Assembly (NCBI GenBank): GCA_028864955.1
Contig: JAGWLE010000018.1
Span: 1-10,948 of the forward strand
DNA from: Patescibacteria group bacterium
GTDB taxonomy: Bacteria > Patescibacteriota > Minisyncoccia > Phycocordibacterales > PALSA-1337
Direction: 5' to 3'
Length of the DNA stretch: 10,948 nucleotides
In this document: in pieces, positions 1 through 6,267 of the stretch
How the letters are laid out: each line of letters opens with the position of its first letter
Numbering within the stretch: the stretch's first letter is position 1
Translations under genes and position numbers: made by a program
The notes under the pieces: model-generated
What the model saw: only the letters and a program-made list of their open reading frames with translations
Databases searched by the model: none
What the model was told of the DNA's origin: nothing

Positions 1-2
1 TT

Positions 3-119
3 GAGGATGACGCTTATGTCGAACAATTTCCTGATCGTTTTTTCGTCCATCATGGCTTGAATATATCAGGAGACGGACGGTATGGCCAATCGAGTTATTT
101 TGGCTTTCCTATGGTATGA
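3..119 (+). CDS. C-terminal fragment of an unidentified protein
   Basis: An open frame enters from the left edge and stops with TGA at 117-119, giving 38 residues that end in SSYFGFPMV. The residue mix (FPDRFFVHHG, then GDGRYGQSSYFGFP) looks like real globular protein rather than a random frame, and the stop lies only 15 bases before the next start on the same strand, as expected for adjacent genes. I do not recognise the family. The last codons overlap the proposed -10 box of the next gene. The start and most of the gene lie outside the window, so function cannot be assigned. Confidence 0.45.
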   Translation, partial: EDDAYVEQFPDRFFVHHGLNISGDGRYGQSSYFGFPMV

Positions 120-120
120 T
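112..120 (+). promoter_or_regulatory. Possible extended -10 promoter of the CofE-like gene
   Basis: TGG followed by TATGAT matches the extended -10 pattern TGnTATAAT with one change. A transcript starting about 7 bases downstream would have a leader of roughly 8 bases before the ATG at 135. No good -35 is visible. The box overlaps the stop of the upstream fragment, so co-transcription with that gene is an alternative. Confidence 0.4.
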
Positions 121-134
121 GTGCCGAATACCCA

Positions 135-824
135 ATGTCGGACTTCGACCCAATTCGTCAGGTTAGAAGCGTTTCCTACGAAAGGATCGCTATCAAGAGC
201 CATCTCATCAGATCCGGGGAGGATCTGATCGGCGTGCTCAAGAGATATGTTTCCCCGAAGCTGGTTGCTGGCGACTGGCTGGCGCTTTCGGAGAAAGTCG
301 TTTCGCTCATGCAGAATGATATCCGGAACATCTCGACCGTCAACGTGAGCTGGCTCGCCAGGTTGATCGTCAAAGGCGTGAAAAAATATCCTCACGACAA
401 AGGCTGGGATAATCCGGAAAAGATGCAAGTGGCCATAGAGATAGCCGGTTATCCGCGAGCCGTTGTCGCCATGCTTATCGGCGGCTTCGGCAAGCTCATG
501 GGCATTCGCGGCATATTTTGGCACATACTCGGTCACCGCGTCAGCGAGTTGGACGGCTTCAATCCCATCGTTCTCGAGCCGTATCGTGAAAATGTGGCCC
601 TGCCGCCGTCGCATCCCCAAGAAACGTGCCAAAAGATCGAATCCGAGGTCGGCGTTCCATCGGTCATCATCGACGGCAACAATATCAACGTAAAAATAAT
701 CGCTATGAGCTGGGGCATGCCCGTGGACGCCAAATTGGCCAGGCTGATCCTTTTGGATAATCCCATGGGGCAGGAAGACGAGCTGACGCCGTTCATCATC
801 GTGCGCCAGAAGAAGTCTTCTTGA
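135..824 (+). CDS. CofE-like (coenzyme F420-0:L-glutamate ligase family) protein
   Basis: A 229-residue protein resembling the F420_ligase family, which in the characterised CofE adds L-glutamate to F420-0 using GTP. The visible family blocks are GDWLALSEKVVSLMQ (46-60), KYPHD (84-88), KMQVAIEIAG (97-105), VIIDGNNINV (177-186) and NPMGQEDELTPFIIVR (209-224). The block around 178-186 replaces the metal-binding DTNGR-type segment of true CofE, so the substrate may differ. Related proteins in uncultured small-genome bacteria are often named gamma-glutamyl ligase, or putative folate metabolism ligase, with no F420 pathway nearby, and none is seen here. A hydrophobic stretch at 107-122 is probably a buried helix. 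There is no Shine-Dalgarno sequence before the ATG. The 3' end overlaps the convergent aminotransferase gene by 29 bases. Confidence 0.72.
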   Translation: MSDFDPIRQVRSVSYERIAIKSHLIRSGEDLIGVLKRYVSPKLVAGDWLALSEKVVSLMQNDIRNISTVNVSWLARLIVKGVKKYPHDKGWDNPEKMQVAIEIAGYPRAVVAMLIGGFGKLMGIRGIFWHILGHRVSELDGFNPIVLEPYRENVALPPSHPQETCQKIESEVGVPSVIIDGNNINVKIIAMSWGMPVDAKLARLILLDNPMGQEDELTPFIIVRQKKSS

Positions 825-2067
825 GACTAAAGCGCGGCGCGGCGGCGGACATCTCCGCCTCTCCGATGGCGTCTCTGACCGTTTCTACCAGGTAGTCGCA
901 CATTTCGTCGGTCATATTGGTGGTCAGCCTCATATCGCAAGTTGTGTCGAGGGCGGCGTGAGCCTTTTCCAGGCCATCCTGAGGTTTGAGGTAACTCCAG
1001 TTCCATGGCGCGCGGGCGTTGTCCTTATCCGCGCCAAATCCGGCTAACGGTACGCCGCGTTCCTTGGCCGTTTTGAGGAATATGGCCATCATATCGGGAG
1101 TGAATCCTTTGAGCCTGAATTGCAGAGAATCAGGGACACGCTCTTGCCGCGGATCACTTTCCGGCAGCTCGACTGCCGCTAACGCGCGAAGTTTGCCAGT
1201 GATGTAGGCGTATCGGCCGCGATACACCGCTATCCGTTCCGTCACATGCGGCAGCTGCGAGCGGGCGATGGCCGCGGTCACGTTCGACATTCTGACGTTG
1301 AATAGCGGCCGCTTGTTCTTGTATCTGTCGAAGGCGGATGGCGGCAGGCTGACATGTTGCCGGCAGAGGCTTTCGTACGCGCCCGAATCCAGGATCATCT
1401 TGGCCATGAGATCATCGTCATCGGTCATGGCCAGGCCGCCTTCGCCGGCATTTATGAGCTTGTAGCTCTGGAATGAATAACACGAAATCTTGCCGAAACT
1501 GCCGATCAATTTGCCGTTCCAGCGCGATCCCAGGGCGTGAGCGGCGTCTTCGACCAGGGTCAATCCGCGGTCGCGGCATATCTCCATGATCGCGTCCATG
1601 TCCGAAATGTAGCCGCGCATGTGAGAGAGGAGCAGGATCTTGGCGGAAGGGTTGGAGGTTATCTTGCGCTTCAGGTCTTCGATATCAAGCGTATAATTCT
1701 GGTTGATCTCCACTAGGACAGCTTCGGCGTAAAGGTCGGCGATGGCGCTGGGGACCGCCGTGAACGTGAACGCCGGGGCCAGAACCTTGTCTCCCGGTTT
1801 GACGTCCAGAGCCTTGAGCGCCAACAGGATCGCGCTGCTGCAAGAATTCACGGCCAGAGCGTGTCTCATGCCACCGCCCCACGCTTTTGCGAATTCCTGT
1901 TCGAACAGCACAACTGCGGAATCCAGGGGATTTTCGCTGCTATATCTGAAGAGATTGCCGCTTCTCAATATCTCCGTCACCTGCCTGATTCCTTCCTCCG
2001 GCGTCGGTTCCAGACGCTTGAAGTCCTTGGTCGTGAATGTATTTTTCGTCGGTATTTTTTTGTTCAT
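796..2067 (-). CDS. DegT/DnrJ/EryC1/StrS family PLP-dependent aminotransferase
   Basis: A 423-residue fold-type I aminotransferase of the sugar/AHBA-synthase family, which usually transfers an amino group to nucleotide-linked keto-sugars for surface polysaccharides. The visible signatures are NSCSSAILLAL (74-84, cofactor phosphate region), PAFTFTAVPSAI (98-109), VEDAAHALGS (172-181; D174 should contact the pyridine nitrogen) and SFQSYKLINAGEGG (198-211), where K203 is the expected Schiff-base lysine. Length is slightly above the usual 370-400, with a polar tail after about residue 405 that runs into the convergent overlap. It follows the DUF1761 gene by 27 bases on the same strand and is probably co-transcribed. 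No nucleotide-sugar genes lie nearby, so the exact substrate is unknown. No Shine-Dalgarno sequence precedes the ATG. Confidence 0.9.
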   Translation of the reverse strand: MNKKIPTKNTFTTKDFKRLEPTPEEGIRQVTEILRSGNLFRYSSENPLDSAVVLFEQEFAKAWGGGMRHALAVNSCSSAILLALKALDVKPGDKVLAPAFTFTAVPSAIADLYAEAVLVEINQNYTLDIEDLKRKITSNPSAKILLLSHMRGYISDMDAIMEICRDRGLTLVEDAAHALGSRWNGKLIGSFGKISCYSFQSYKLINAGEGGLAMTDDDDLMAKMILDSGAYESLCRQHVSLPPSAFDRYKNKRPLFNVRMSNVTAAIARSQLPHVTERIAVYRGRYAYITGKLRALAAVELPESDPRQERVPDSLQFRLKGFTPDMMAIFLKTAKERGVPLAGFGADKDNARAPWNWSYLKPQDGLEKAHAALDTTCDMRLTTNMTDEMCDYLVETVRDAIGEAEMSAAAPRFSLKKTSSGAR

Positions 2068-2094
2068 GCGCTTGAAACGAATCCCACTCGATCT

Positions 2095-2505
2095 TTACCA
2101 AGCTCCGATGATGGCGCCGCCGACGACCAGCGTAACGAGTGAGCCGACGGATTGGATGAGCACGAGTTTGAAGGGCTTCTTTTCCCAGAGCAGGCCGCTC
2201 GTGGCCTCGGTCGCGGAAAATCCCAGCCAGACGAGGAATCCGAGGAAAGCGCCATCGGTAAACGTCGTCAAGTTGGCGGCTGCGGCCAGAAAGGCCAAGA
2301 CGCAAAAGGCCACGATCGTGGCGATAAACTGCGTGATATAGCGCTTCCACATGCCGCTGGCACGGGCGGCGGCTATTTCAGCATCGCTCGTCTTTGTCAG
2401 TTCCTGCCATTCTCGGCCGAAGAGTATCGGCGAGTACCAAATGGCGCCGATGGCGAATGCCACAGCCGAAGCTATGAGTATGGGCCAGAGATTGATTGTG
2501 TTCAT
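2095..2505 (-). CDS. DUF1761 family small membrane protein
   Basis: A 136-residue integral membrane protein with about four hydrophobic helices (roughly 5-26, 57-77, 84-105 and 114-136). The N-terminal IGAIWYSPILFGREW (19-33) and the C-terminal arrangement, a helix, then WEKKPFK (107-113), then a glycine-rich helix ending in W136, match my memory of DUF1761 proteins, whose function is unknown. The gene is first in a minus-strand pair with the aminotransferase and is divergent from the 52-residue membrane protein gene, with 43 bases between the two starts. A weak AAGG lies about 12 bases before the ATG; otherwise there is no ribosome-binding sequence. Confidence 0.8.
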   Translation of the reverse strand: MNTINLWPILIASAVAFAIGAIWYSPILFGREWQELTKTSDAEIAAARASGMWKRYITQFIATIVAFCVLAFLAAAANLTTFTDGAFLGFLVWLGFSATEATSGLLWEKKPFKLVLIQSVGSLVTLVVGGAIIGAW

Positions 2506-2527
2506 GCGTGTACGTTACCTTATATTG

Positions 2528-2536
2528 TGGTAAAAT
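2528..2536 (+). promoter_or_regulatory. Extended -10 promoter of the small membrane protein gene
   Basis: TGG followed by TAAAAT is an extended -10 box. Placing the start 7 bases downstream, as the RNase P gene in this window suggests, gives a leader of about 6 bases before the ATG at 2549. No recognisable -35 is present at the right distance. It would also serve the DUF192 gene, which lies 16 bases beyond the small gene. Confidence 0.55.
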
Positions 2537-2543
2537 ACTAGCA
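2535..2543 (-). promoter_or_regulatory. Possible extended -10 for the DUF1761-aminotransferase unit
   Basis: Read on the minus strand the bases are TGC then TAGTAT, an extended -10 with one mismatch to TATAAT, giving a leader of about 22 bases before the DUF1761 ATG. It overlaps the plus-strand -10 at 2531-2536, so the two divergent promoters could not be occupied together. A second candidate, TATAAG closer to the ATG, cannot be excluded. Confidence 0.35.
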
Positions 2544-2548
2544 CAGAT

Positions 2549-2707
2549 ATGGCATTTCCATTACTCATAGCCATGCTCGGCGCGTTCTTCCTGTTCTATG
2601 ACAACGGCTGGACGTTGAGCGGGTTCAATATTGCCGCCACCGGCACATTCCTGCCGCTTCTGGCCATGATGCTCGGACTGACTATCATGCTCAAGCGCCG
2701 GAATTGA
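2549..2707 (+). CDS. Small two-helix membrane protein, 52 residues
   Basis: A short reading frame from ATG at 2549 to TGA at 2705-2707. The peptide begins MAFPLLIAMLGAFFLFYDNG and ends GLTIMLKRRN, with two hydrophobic helices (about 3-17 and 30-47) joined by a polar turn containing DNGW, and a basic C-terminus as expected for a membrane protein with a cytoplasmic tail. Three points support it: an extended -10 box at the right distance upstream, a gap of only 16 bases to the DUF192 gene, and a composition unlike a chance frame. I do not recognise the family. It may be a membrane partner of the DUF192 protein, but that is only positional inference. Confidence 0.6.
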   Translation: MAFPLLIAMLGAFFLFYDNGWTLSGFNIAATGTFLPLLAMMLGLTIMLKRRN

Positions 2708-2723
2708 TCTTCATCCCCGAACT

Positions 2724-3212
2724 ATGAACATTTCGACGGATATATCGGCAGGCAACGCGTCAGGCTTCAACTGGAAGAAAGGTGTTGCGGCTATCATCAT
2801 CGTGGCCATGGTGATCGCTGTCTACGAGATATTCGGGGCCGTTTTTCATTCTCAGGAACGCTTGCTGTCGATCGCCGCTCCGGCGGGCACTATCTACGCT
2901 GAGATCGCTTCAACCTCTGACCAGCAGGAACTCGGTCTGGGCAACCGCGCCAGTCTGCCAGCGGATCACGGCATGCTATTCGTCTTTCCGCATCCGGGTG
3001 ATTATGGGTTTTGGATGAAGGACATGCATTTCGATCTCGATATGGTCTGGATATCTTCAAATAAAAAAGTCGTGGCCGTCTCGCATGATGTGCCCGTCGA
3101 TTCATACCCGGCGGTGTTCTATCCGCCGCTGGCCGTCAGTTACGTGCTCGAGATCAATGCTGATGCCGCCAGCAGATTTGGCATAGCCACTGATACGCAA
3201 CTAGCGTTTTAA
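2724..3212 (+). CDS. DUF192 family protein with N-terminal membrane anchor
   Basis: A 162-residue protein. Residues 20-41 form one hydrophobic helix, a membrane anchor or uncleaved signal, with lysines before it placing the remainder outside the cytoplasm. Residues 55-155 form a DUF192 (COG1430) domain: ELGLGNR (69-75), HGMLFVF (82-88), FWMKDM (96-101), DLDMVWIS (104-111) and YVLEINAD (140-147). This small beta-rich domain has no established enzymatic role. The usual FWMKNT and ELNAG are changed slightly, to FWMKDM and EINAD. The gene follows the small membrane protein gene by 16 bases and is probably in its operon. There is no Shine-Dalgarno sequence. Confidence 0.88.
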   Translation: MNISTDISAGNASGFNWKKGVAAIIIVAMVIAVYEIFGAVFHSQERLLSIAAPAGTIYAEIASTSDQQELGLGNRASLPADHGMLFVFPHPGDYGFWMKDMHFDLDMVWISSNKKVVAVSHDVPVDSYPAVFYPPLAVSYVLEINADAASRFGIATDTQLAF

Positions 3213-3265
3213 CGATAGACGGGTAACGTGCATGTTGAAAAAATAAAAAAACGTGACACAAATTT

Positions 3266-3274
3266 TTATCCACA
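3266..3274 (+). promoter_or_regulatory. Perfect DnaA box upstream of nrdJ
   Basis: TTATCCACA equals the strong E. coli DnaA box consensus and lies 121 bases before the proposed nrdJ ATG and just upstream of a possible -10. DnaA controls nrdAB in E. coli, so a DnaA link with dNTP synthesis is plausible here. It is a single 9-base site with no second box nearby, so chance is possible. Confidence 0.4.
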
Positions 3275-3296
3275 GTTTTTCTGCGGCTCGGCGATG

Positions 3297-3302
3297 TACA
3301 AT
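3297..3302 (+). promoter_or_regulatory. Possible -10 box of nrdJ
   Basis: TACAAT is one base from TATAAT and lies in the only AT-rich part of the gap before nrdJ. It would give a leader of about 85 bases to the ATG at 3395. No clear -35 lies 16-18 bases upstream; that position holds the T-run just after the DnaA box. This is a weak call. Confidence 0.3.
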
Positions 3303-3371
3303 AGGATCAAACAGAACAAAGTTCGTCGCGGAGAGTGAGAGTTCGACAACCATTACCAATAGTTAGCATTC

Positions 3372-3388
3372 GGCGCGCCGCCCGCGCC
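3372..3388 (+). other. GC-rich hairpin just upstream of the nrdJ start
   Basis: GGCGCG (3372-3377) and CGCGCC (3383-3388) form a perfect six-pair all-GC stem around a five-base loop, ending six bases before the ATG at 3395, exactly where a ribosome-binding site would be. In the mRNA it could restrain initiation. If the GTG at 3335 were the true start it would simply be coding sequence. Confidence 0.35.
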
Positions 3389-3394
3389 CACCAT

Positions 3395-5716
3395 ATGCCA
3401 AAAAAGAAAAAAGCCGCTCCGAGCGCGGTCAAGGCTCCTTCGGTCCCCACGATTATCAAAAGAGATGGTCGTATCGTGCCATTTGACGTGCAAAAAATAG
3501 CCAACGCCATATTGAAAGGCATGAATACTGTCCAGGAAGGATCGACTGATGAGGCGGCTATGGTCGCCAACAAAGTCTTCGCCGAGCTCGTCAGGATCAA
3601 AAAGAAATTTGCCAATTTCGTGCCGACGGTCGAAGGCGTCCAGGACATTGTCGAGCAGGAGCTGATGCGTTCCGATTACGTAAAGACCGCCAAGCACTAT
3701 GTGCTCTATCGTGAGGAGCGCGCCAAGATCCGCGCGCAGGGCTTGGAGATTCCGGAACGTGTCCGCAAATTAGCGACTGATTCAAAGAAATACTTCAGGA
3801 ATGCTCTCGGCGAATTCGTCTATTACCGCACATACTCGCGCTGGATCGAATCAGAGAGCCGCCGCGAGACATGGATCGAGACGATCGATCGCTACATCGG
3901 CTTTATGAAGGAAAATCTGGGAAAGAAACTCACTGACGCCGAGTACAAGGAGATCCGCGAATACATGCTCGAACAAAAGTCCATGCCGTCGATGAGGCTT
4001 CTGCAGTTCGCCGGCAAGGCGGCGCGCACGACCAATGTCTGCGCATACAACTGCTCGTACATCGCCCCCGAATCATTCCAGGATTTGGCCGAGATCATGT
4101 ATATCTCGATGTGCGGCACGGGCGCCGGCTGGTCAGTGGAGAGCGCGAATGCCGAGAAATTCCCGCAGATCATGCCGCAGACAGGGGAGAAGCTGGCCGT
4201 CCACAAGATCGATGATTCAAAGGAAGGCTGGGCCGACGCGCTTGTGTATGGCATGAAGACGTGGGCAGCCGGCAAAGATGTTGATTTCGACTACTCGGCT
4301 ATCAGGCCGGAGGGCACGCGTTTGAAGACCATGGGCGGCAAGGCTTCAGGACCCGGTCCGCTCCAGCGTTTGCTCAATTTCTCGCGCCAGATCATGTTCG
4401 CTCGTCAGGGCAGGCGTCTGCGCCCCATCGATCTCCACGATATTATCTGCATGATCGGCGATTGCGTGGTGGCCGGCGGCGTCCGTCGCAGCGCCATGAT
4501 CTCACTTTCTGATCTCGATGATCAGGAGATTCGTGATGCAAAGAAAGGCGCATTTTACATGACGCATCCGCATCGCATGTTGGCCAACAATTCCGCCGTC
4601 TACATCAACAAGCCTTCAAACGAAGAATTCCTCAAGGAATGGATGGCCTTGATCGAGAGCCGATCCGGCGAGCGAGGCATATTTAACCGAGGTTCGCTGG
4701 CCAAAACTTTGCCGGAGCGACGCATCAAAGTTCTCAAGGAGTACAAGGGCTACTTTGACGCGACGGGTCAAAAAATTGTCGGTCCGATGGGTACAAATCC
4801 TTGCGGCGAGATCATCCTTCAATCAAAACAGTTCTGCAACCTCTCGGAAGTTGTCTGCCGCTCTGATGACACGGAAAAAACGCTTTTGAAGAAGATCCGC
4901 ATCGCCACCATCCTGGGGACGTATCAGGCATCGCTCACCAACTTCCCCTATCTTTCCAAGGAATGGAAAGAGCGCTGCGAACGTGAACGTCTGCTCGGTG
5001 TATCGCTCACGGGACAGTGGGATTCCGAAGTTGTGCGACGTCCCGAGATGTTAAAGAAACTCAAGGATGAAGCCATCAAAGTCAACAGGGAATTCTCAAA
5101 GCGTTTCGGTGTGAACGAGTCTACATGCATCACCTGCGTCAAGCCTTCGGGAACGCTGTCCCAAACCGTTGATTGTTCATCCGGCATGCATCCTCGGCAT
5201 TCGAAATTCTATATCCGCCGTATTCGTATATCAGCCACGGATTCGCTCTTCAAGATGCTCAAGGATCAGGGCGTGCCGTATCATCCGGAGATCGGCCAAA
5301 CGGCCGAAAATGCGTCAACGTTCGTTCTCGAATTCCCGGTCAAAGCGCCCGGCGGCTCGATATTCAAGAATGACATCACCGCCATCGAGCAGCTCGAGCA
5401 CTGGAAGATGGTCAAGAAGAACTATACTGAGCACAATCCGTCAGTGACGGTCTCCGTAGGCAATGATGAGTGGATCGCCGTCGCCAACTGGGTCTACGAA
5501 AACTGGGACATTGTCGGCGGCCTGTCATTCTTGCCTCGCGAGGATCATGTCTACAAGCTCGCCCCGTATGAGGCTATCGATGAAAAGACGTACAAGGAGC
5601 TTTCCAAGAGGCTCGAGCATATCGACTACTCAAAGATCATCACCTACGAGAAGCAGAATGAGACTGATCTCAAGAAAGAGCTGGCATGCGTGTCCGGTGT
5701 TTGCGAGATTGTGTAA
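3395..5716 (+). CDS. nrdJ: Adenosylcobalamin-dependent ribonucleoside-triphosphate reductase (class II)
   Basis: A 773-residue class II ribonucleotide reductase, which makes deoxynucleotides with a B12-generated thiyl radical, without oxygen or a small subunit. Residues 18-110 are an ATP-cone (KRDGRIVPFDVQKIANAI), the usual dATP/ATP activity switch. Active-site residues are visible: NPCGE with C470 and E472, C481 eleven residues later, an N-terminal half-site cysteine at C216 or C220 (NVCAYNC), and C765/C770 at the C-terminus (ACVSGVCEIV), which would re-reduce the site. The 11- and 5-residue spacings match C408/C419 and C731/C736 of the Lactobacillus leichmannii monomeric enzyme. PSGTLSQTVD begins at 584. 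ATG 3395 was chosen over GTG 3335 because the extra 20 residues (many Arg, Ala, His) do not look like the family and the lysine-rich MPKKKK start is natural. No B12 riboswitch was seen upstream. Confidence 0.95.
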   Translation: MPKKKKAAPSAVKAPSVPTIIKRDGRIVPFDVQKIANAILKGMNTVQEGSTDEAAMVANKVFAELVRIKKKFANFVPTVEGVQDIVEQELMRSDYVKTAKHYVLYREERAKIRAQGLEIPERVRKLATDSKKYFRNALGEFVYYRTYSRWIESESRRETWIETIDRYIGFMKENLGKKLTDAEYKEIREYMLEQKSMPSMRLLQFAGKAARTTNVCAYNCSYIAPESFQDLAEIMYISMCGTGAGWSVESANAEKFPQIMPQTGEKLAVHKIDDSKEGWADALVYGMKTWAAGKDVDFDYSAIRPEGTRLKTMGGKASGPGPLQRLLNFSRQIMFARQGRRLRPIDLHDIICMIGDCVVAGGVRRSAMISLSDLDDQEIRDAKKGAFYMTHPHRMLANNSAVYINKPSNEEFLKEWMALIESRSGERGIFNRGSLAKTLPERRIKVLKEYKGYFDATGQKIVGPMGTNPCGEIILQSKQFCNLSEVVCRSDDTEKTLLKKIRIATILGTYQASLTNFPYLSKEWKERCERERLLGVSLTGQWDSEVVRRPEMLKKLKDEAIKVNREFSKRFGVNESTCITCVKPSGTLSQTVDCSSGMHPRHSKFYIRRIRISATDSLFKMLKDQGVPYHPEIGQTAENASTFVLEFPVKAPGGSIFKNDITAIEQLEHWKMVKKNYTEHNPSVTVSVGNDEWIAVANWVYENWDIVGGLSFLPREDHVYKLAPYEAIDEKTYKELSKRLEHIDYSKIITYEKQNETDLKKELACVSGVCEIV

Positions 5717-5740
5717 AGCCGCACGTCGAAAGTCAAAATT

Positions 5741-5768
5741 TTGTCAAATGGAGCATTTGTGGTATAAT
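5741..5768 (+). promoter_or_regulatory. Promoter of the RNase P RNA gene
   Basis: TTGTCA (5741-5746), a 16-base spacer and TATAAT (5763-5768) preceded by TGG give a near-consensus promoter with extended -10. The predicted start near 5775 coincides with the first base of the P1 helix of the RNA. The -35 overlaps a 10-base palindrome, CAAAATTTTG (5734-5743). Confidence 0.85.
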
Positions 5769-5774
5769 GCGGAT

Positions 5775-6162
5775 AGCAGTACCAGACAACTACGTCCTTC
5801 AGCCGTTTTTACGGCTTCAGGATGAGGAAAGTCCGAACACCGGCTTTGTGGGAATGAGCGATCGCTCCCATAACGCAGCATGTAGCGGGTAACACCCGCC
5901 AAGGTAACACCTAGAGGTGCGAACAGAAACGCTCGAGCCGAAAGGCGGAGGCTCCCGCCGATGTGACGTCAGTCACGCTGGCGGGATGTGATTCACAGCG
6001 ATGTGGATATGCAACGGCTAAATCCTTACATCGGTGCAAGACCGTATTTGCAGTCCAGTTGGTTTCGCCAAAAGAACTGCATCTGAGTCGCTCGACCCCG
6101 AGCGCAAGCGCGGGGCTAGATAAATTGTTGTCAGATACAGAATTCGGCTTATGGTACGGCTC
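5775..6162 (+). ncRNA. rnpB: RNase P RNA, bacterial class A
   Basis: This is the catalytic RNA that removes 5' leaders from pre-tRNAs. Conserved landmarks appear in order. P1 pairs 5775-5783 with 6153-6161 (GTACC with GGTAC, one mismatch further out). P3 is AGCCGT-TTTT-ACGGCT at 5801-5816. The universal GAGGAAAGTCCG is at 5824-5835. ACAGAAAC follows in the middle of the molecule, then GCAAGACCGTATTT, equivalent to GCAAGGCCAAAT of E. coli. A stem capped by a GCAA tetraloop, CCCCGAGCGCAAGCGCGGGG, matches P18. The end carries AGATAAATTG (6118-6127) and ACAGAATTCGGCTTATGG (6137-6154). The length of about 388 nt is typical. The usual ACAGAACCCGG reads ACAGAATTCGG here. It has its own promoter and terminator and lies between nrdJ and the polymerase-like gene. 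Ends are inferred from P1 and may shift by a few bases. Confidence 0.97.
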
Positions 6163-6165
6163 AAC

Positions 6166-6199
6166 AAAAACACTCCAGTAGGAATATTGGAGTGTTTTT
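6166..6199 (+). terminator. Intrinsic terminator of rnpB
   Basis: AAAAACACTCCA (6166-6177) and TGGAGTGTTTTT (6188-6199) form a perfect 12-pair stem around a 10-base loop, ending in a five-T run. The A-run on the left arm makes it equally shaped on the minus strand. It lies four bases after P1 of the RNase P RNA. Confidence 0.94.
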
Positions 6200-6212
6200 G
6201 CAATTTATTCTC

Positions 6213-6221
6213 TGTTATAAT
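6213..6221 (+). promoter_or_regulatory. Extended -10 promoter of the polymerase-like/TPR gene
   Basis: TGT followed by a consensus TATAAT lies 14 bases past the rnpB terminator. The start would fall near 6228, giving a leader of about 40 bases, longer than the others in the window. No good -35 is present; the position is taken by the terminator's T-run. Confidence 0.6.
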
Positions 6222-6267
6222 ATCTTTAACCGGACTTTATTAGCATTAAGAGTTTTTTTGCACAACC

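Noticed and set aside
66..632. Minus-strand open frame of 188 codons opposite the CofE-like gene
   Set aside because: It is antisense to a recognisable protein family, has no family motifs of its own, and reflects the codon bias of the plus strand.
844..859. GGCGGA-CATC-TCCGCC hairpin just after the CofE-like stop, as a terminator
   Set aside because: The stem is perfect but no T-run follows on either strand, and it lies inside the aminotransferase coding sequence.
848..860. Shared ATGTCCGCCG word between the aminotransferase tail (minus strand) and the lepA insertion as evidence of a second repeat copy
   Set aside because: The match is only about ten bases of common GC-rich codons and the flanks do not match.
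1742..2341. Plus-strand open frame of 199 codons across the aminotransferase and DUF1761 genes
   Set aside because: It runs antisense through two recognised genes and their junction, and its peptide is serine/arginine-rich with no family features.
3335..3394. GTG start that would extend NrdJ by 20 residues
   Set aside because: The extension is Arg/Ala/His-rich and unlike the family, while the ATG at 3395 begins a natural lysine-rich N-terminus before the ATP-cone. It is not fully excluded.
3213..3394. Cobalamin riboswitch or NrdR box upstream of nrdJ
   Set aside because: No B12-box-like sequence or suitable fold is seen in this short gap. ACACAAAT at 3256-3263 resembles half an NrdR site, but the other half does not match.
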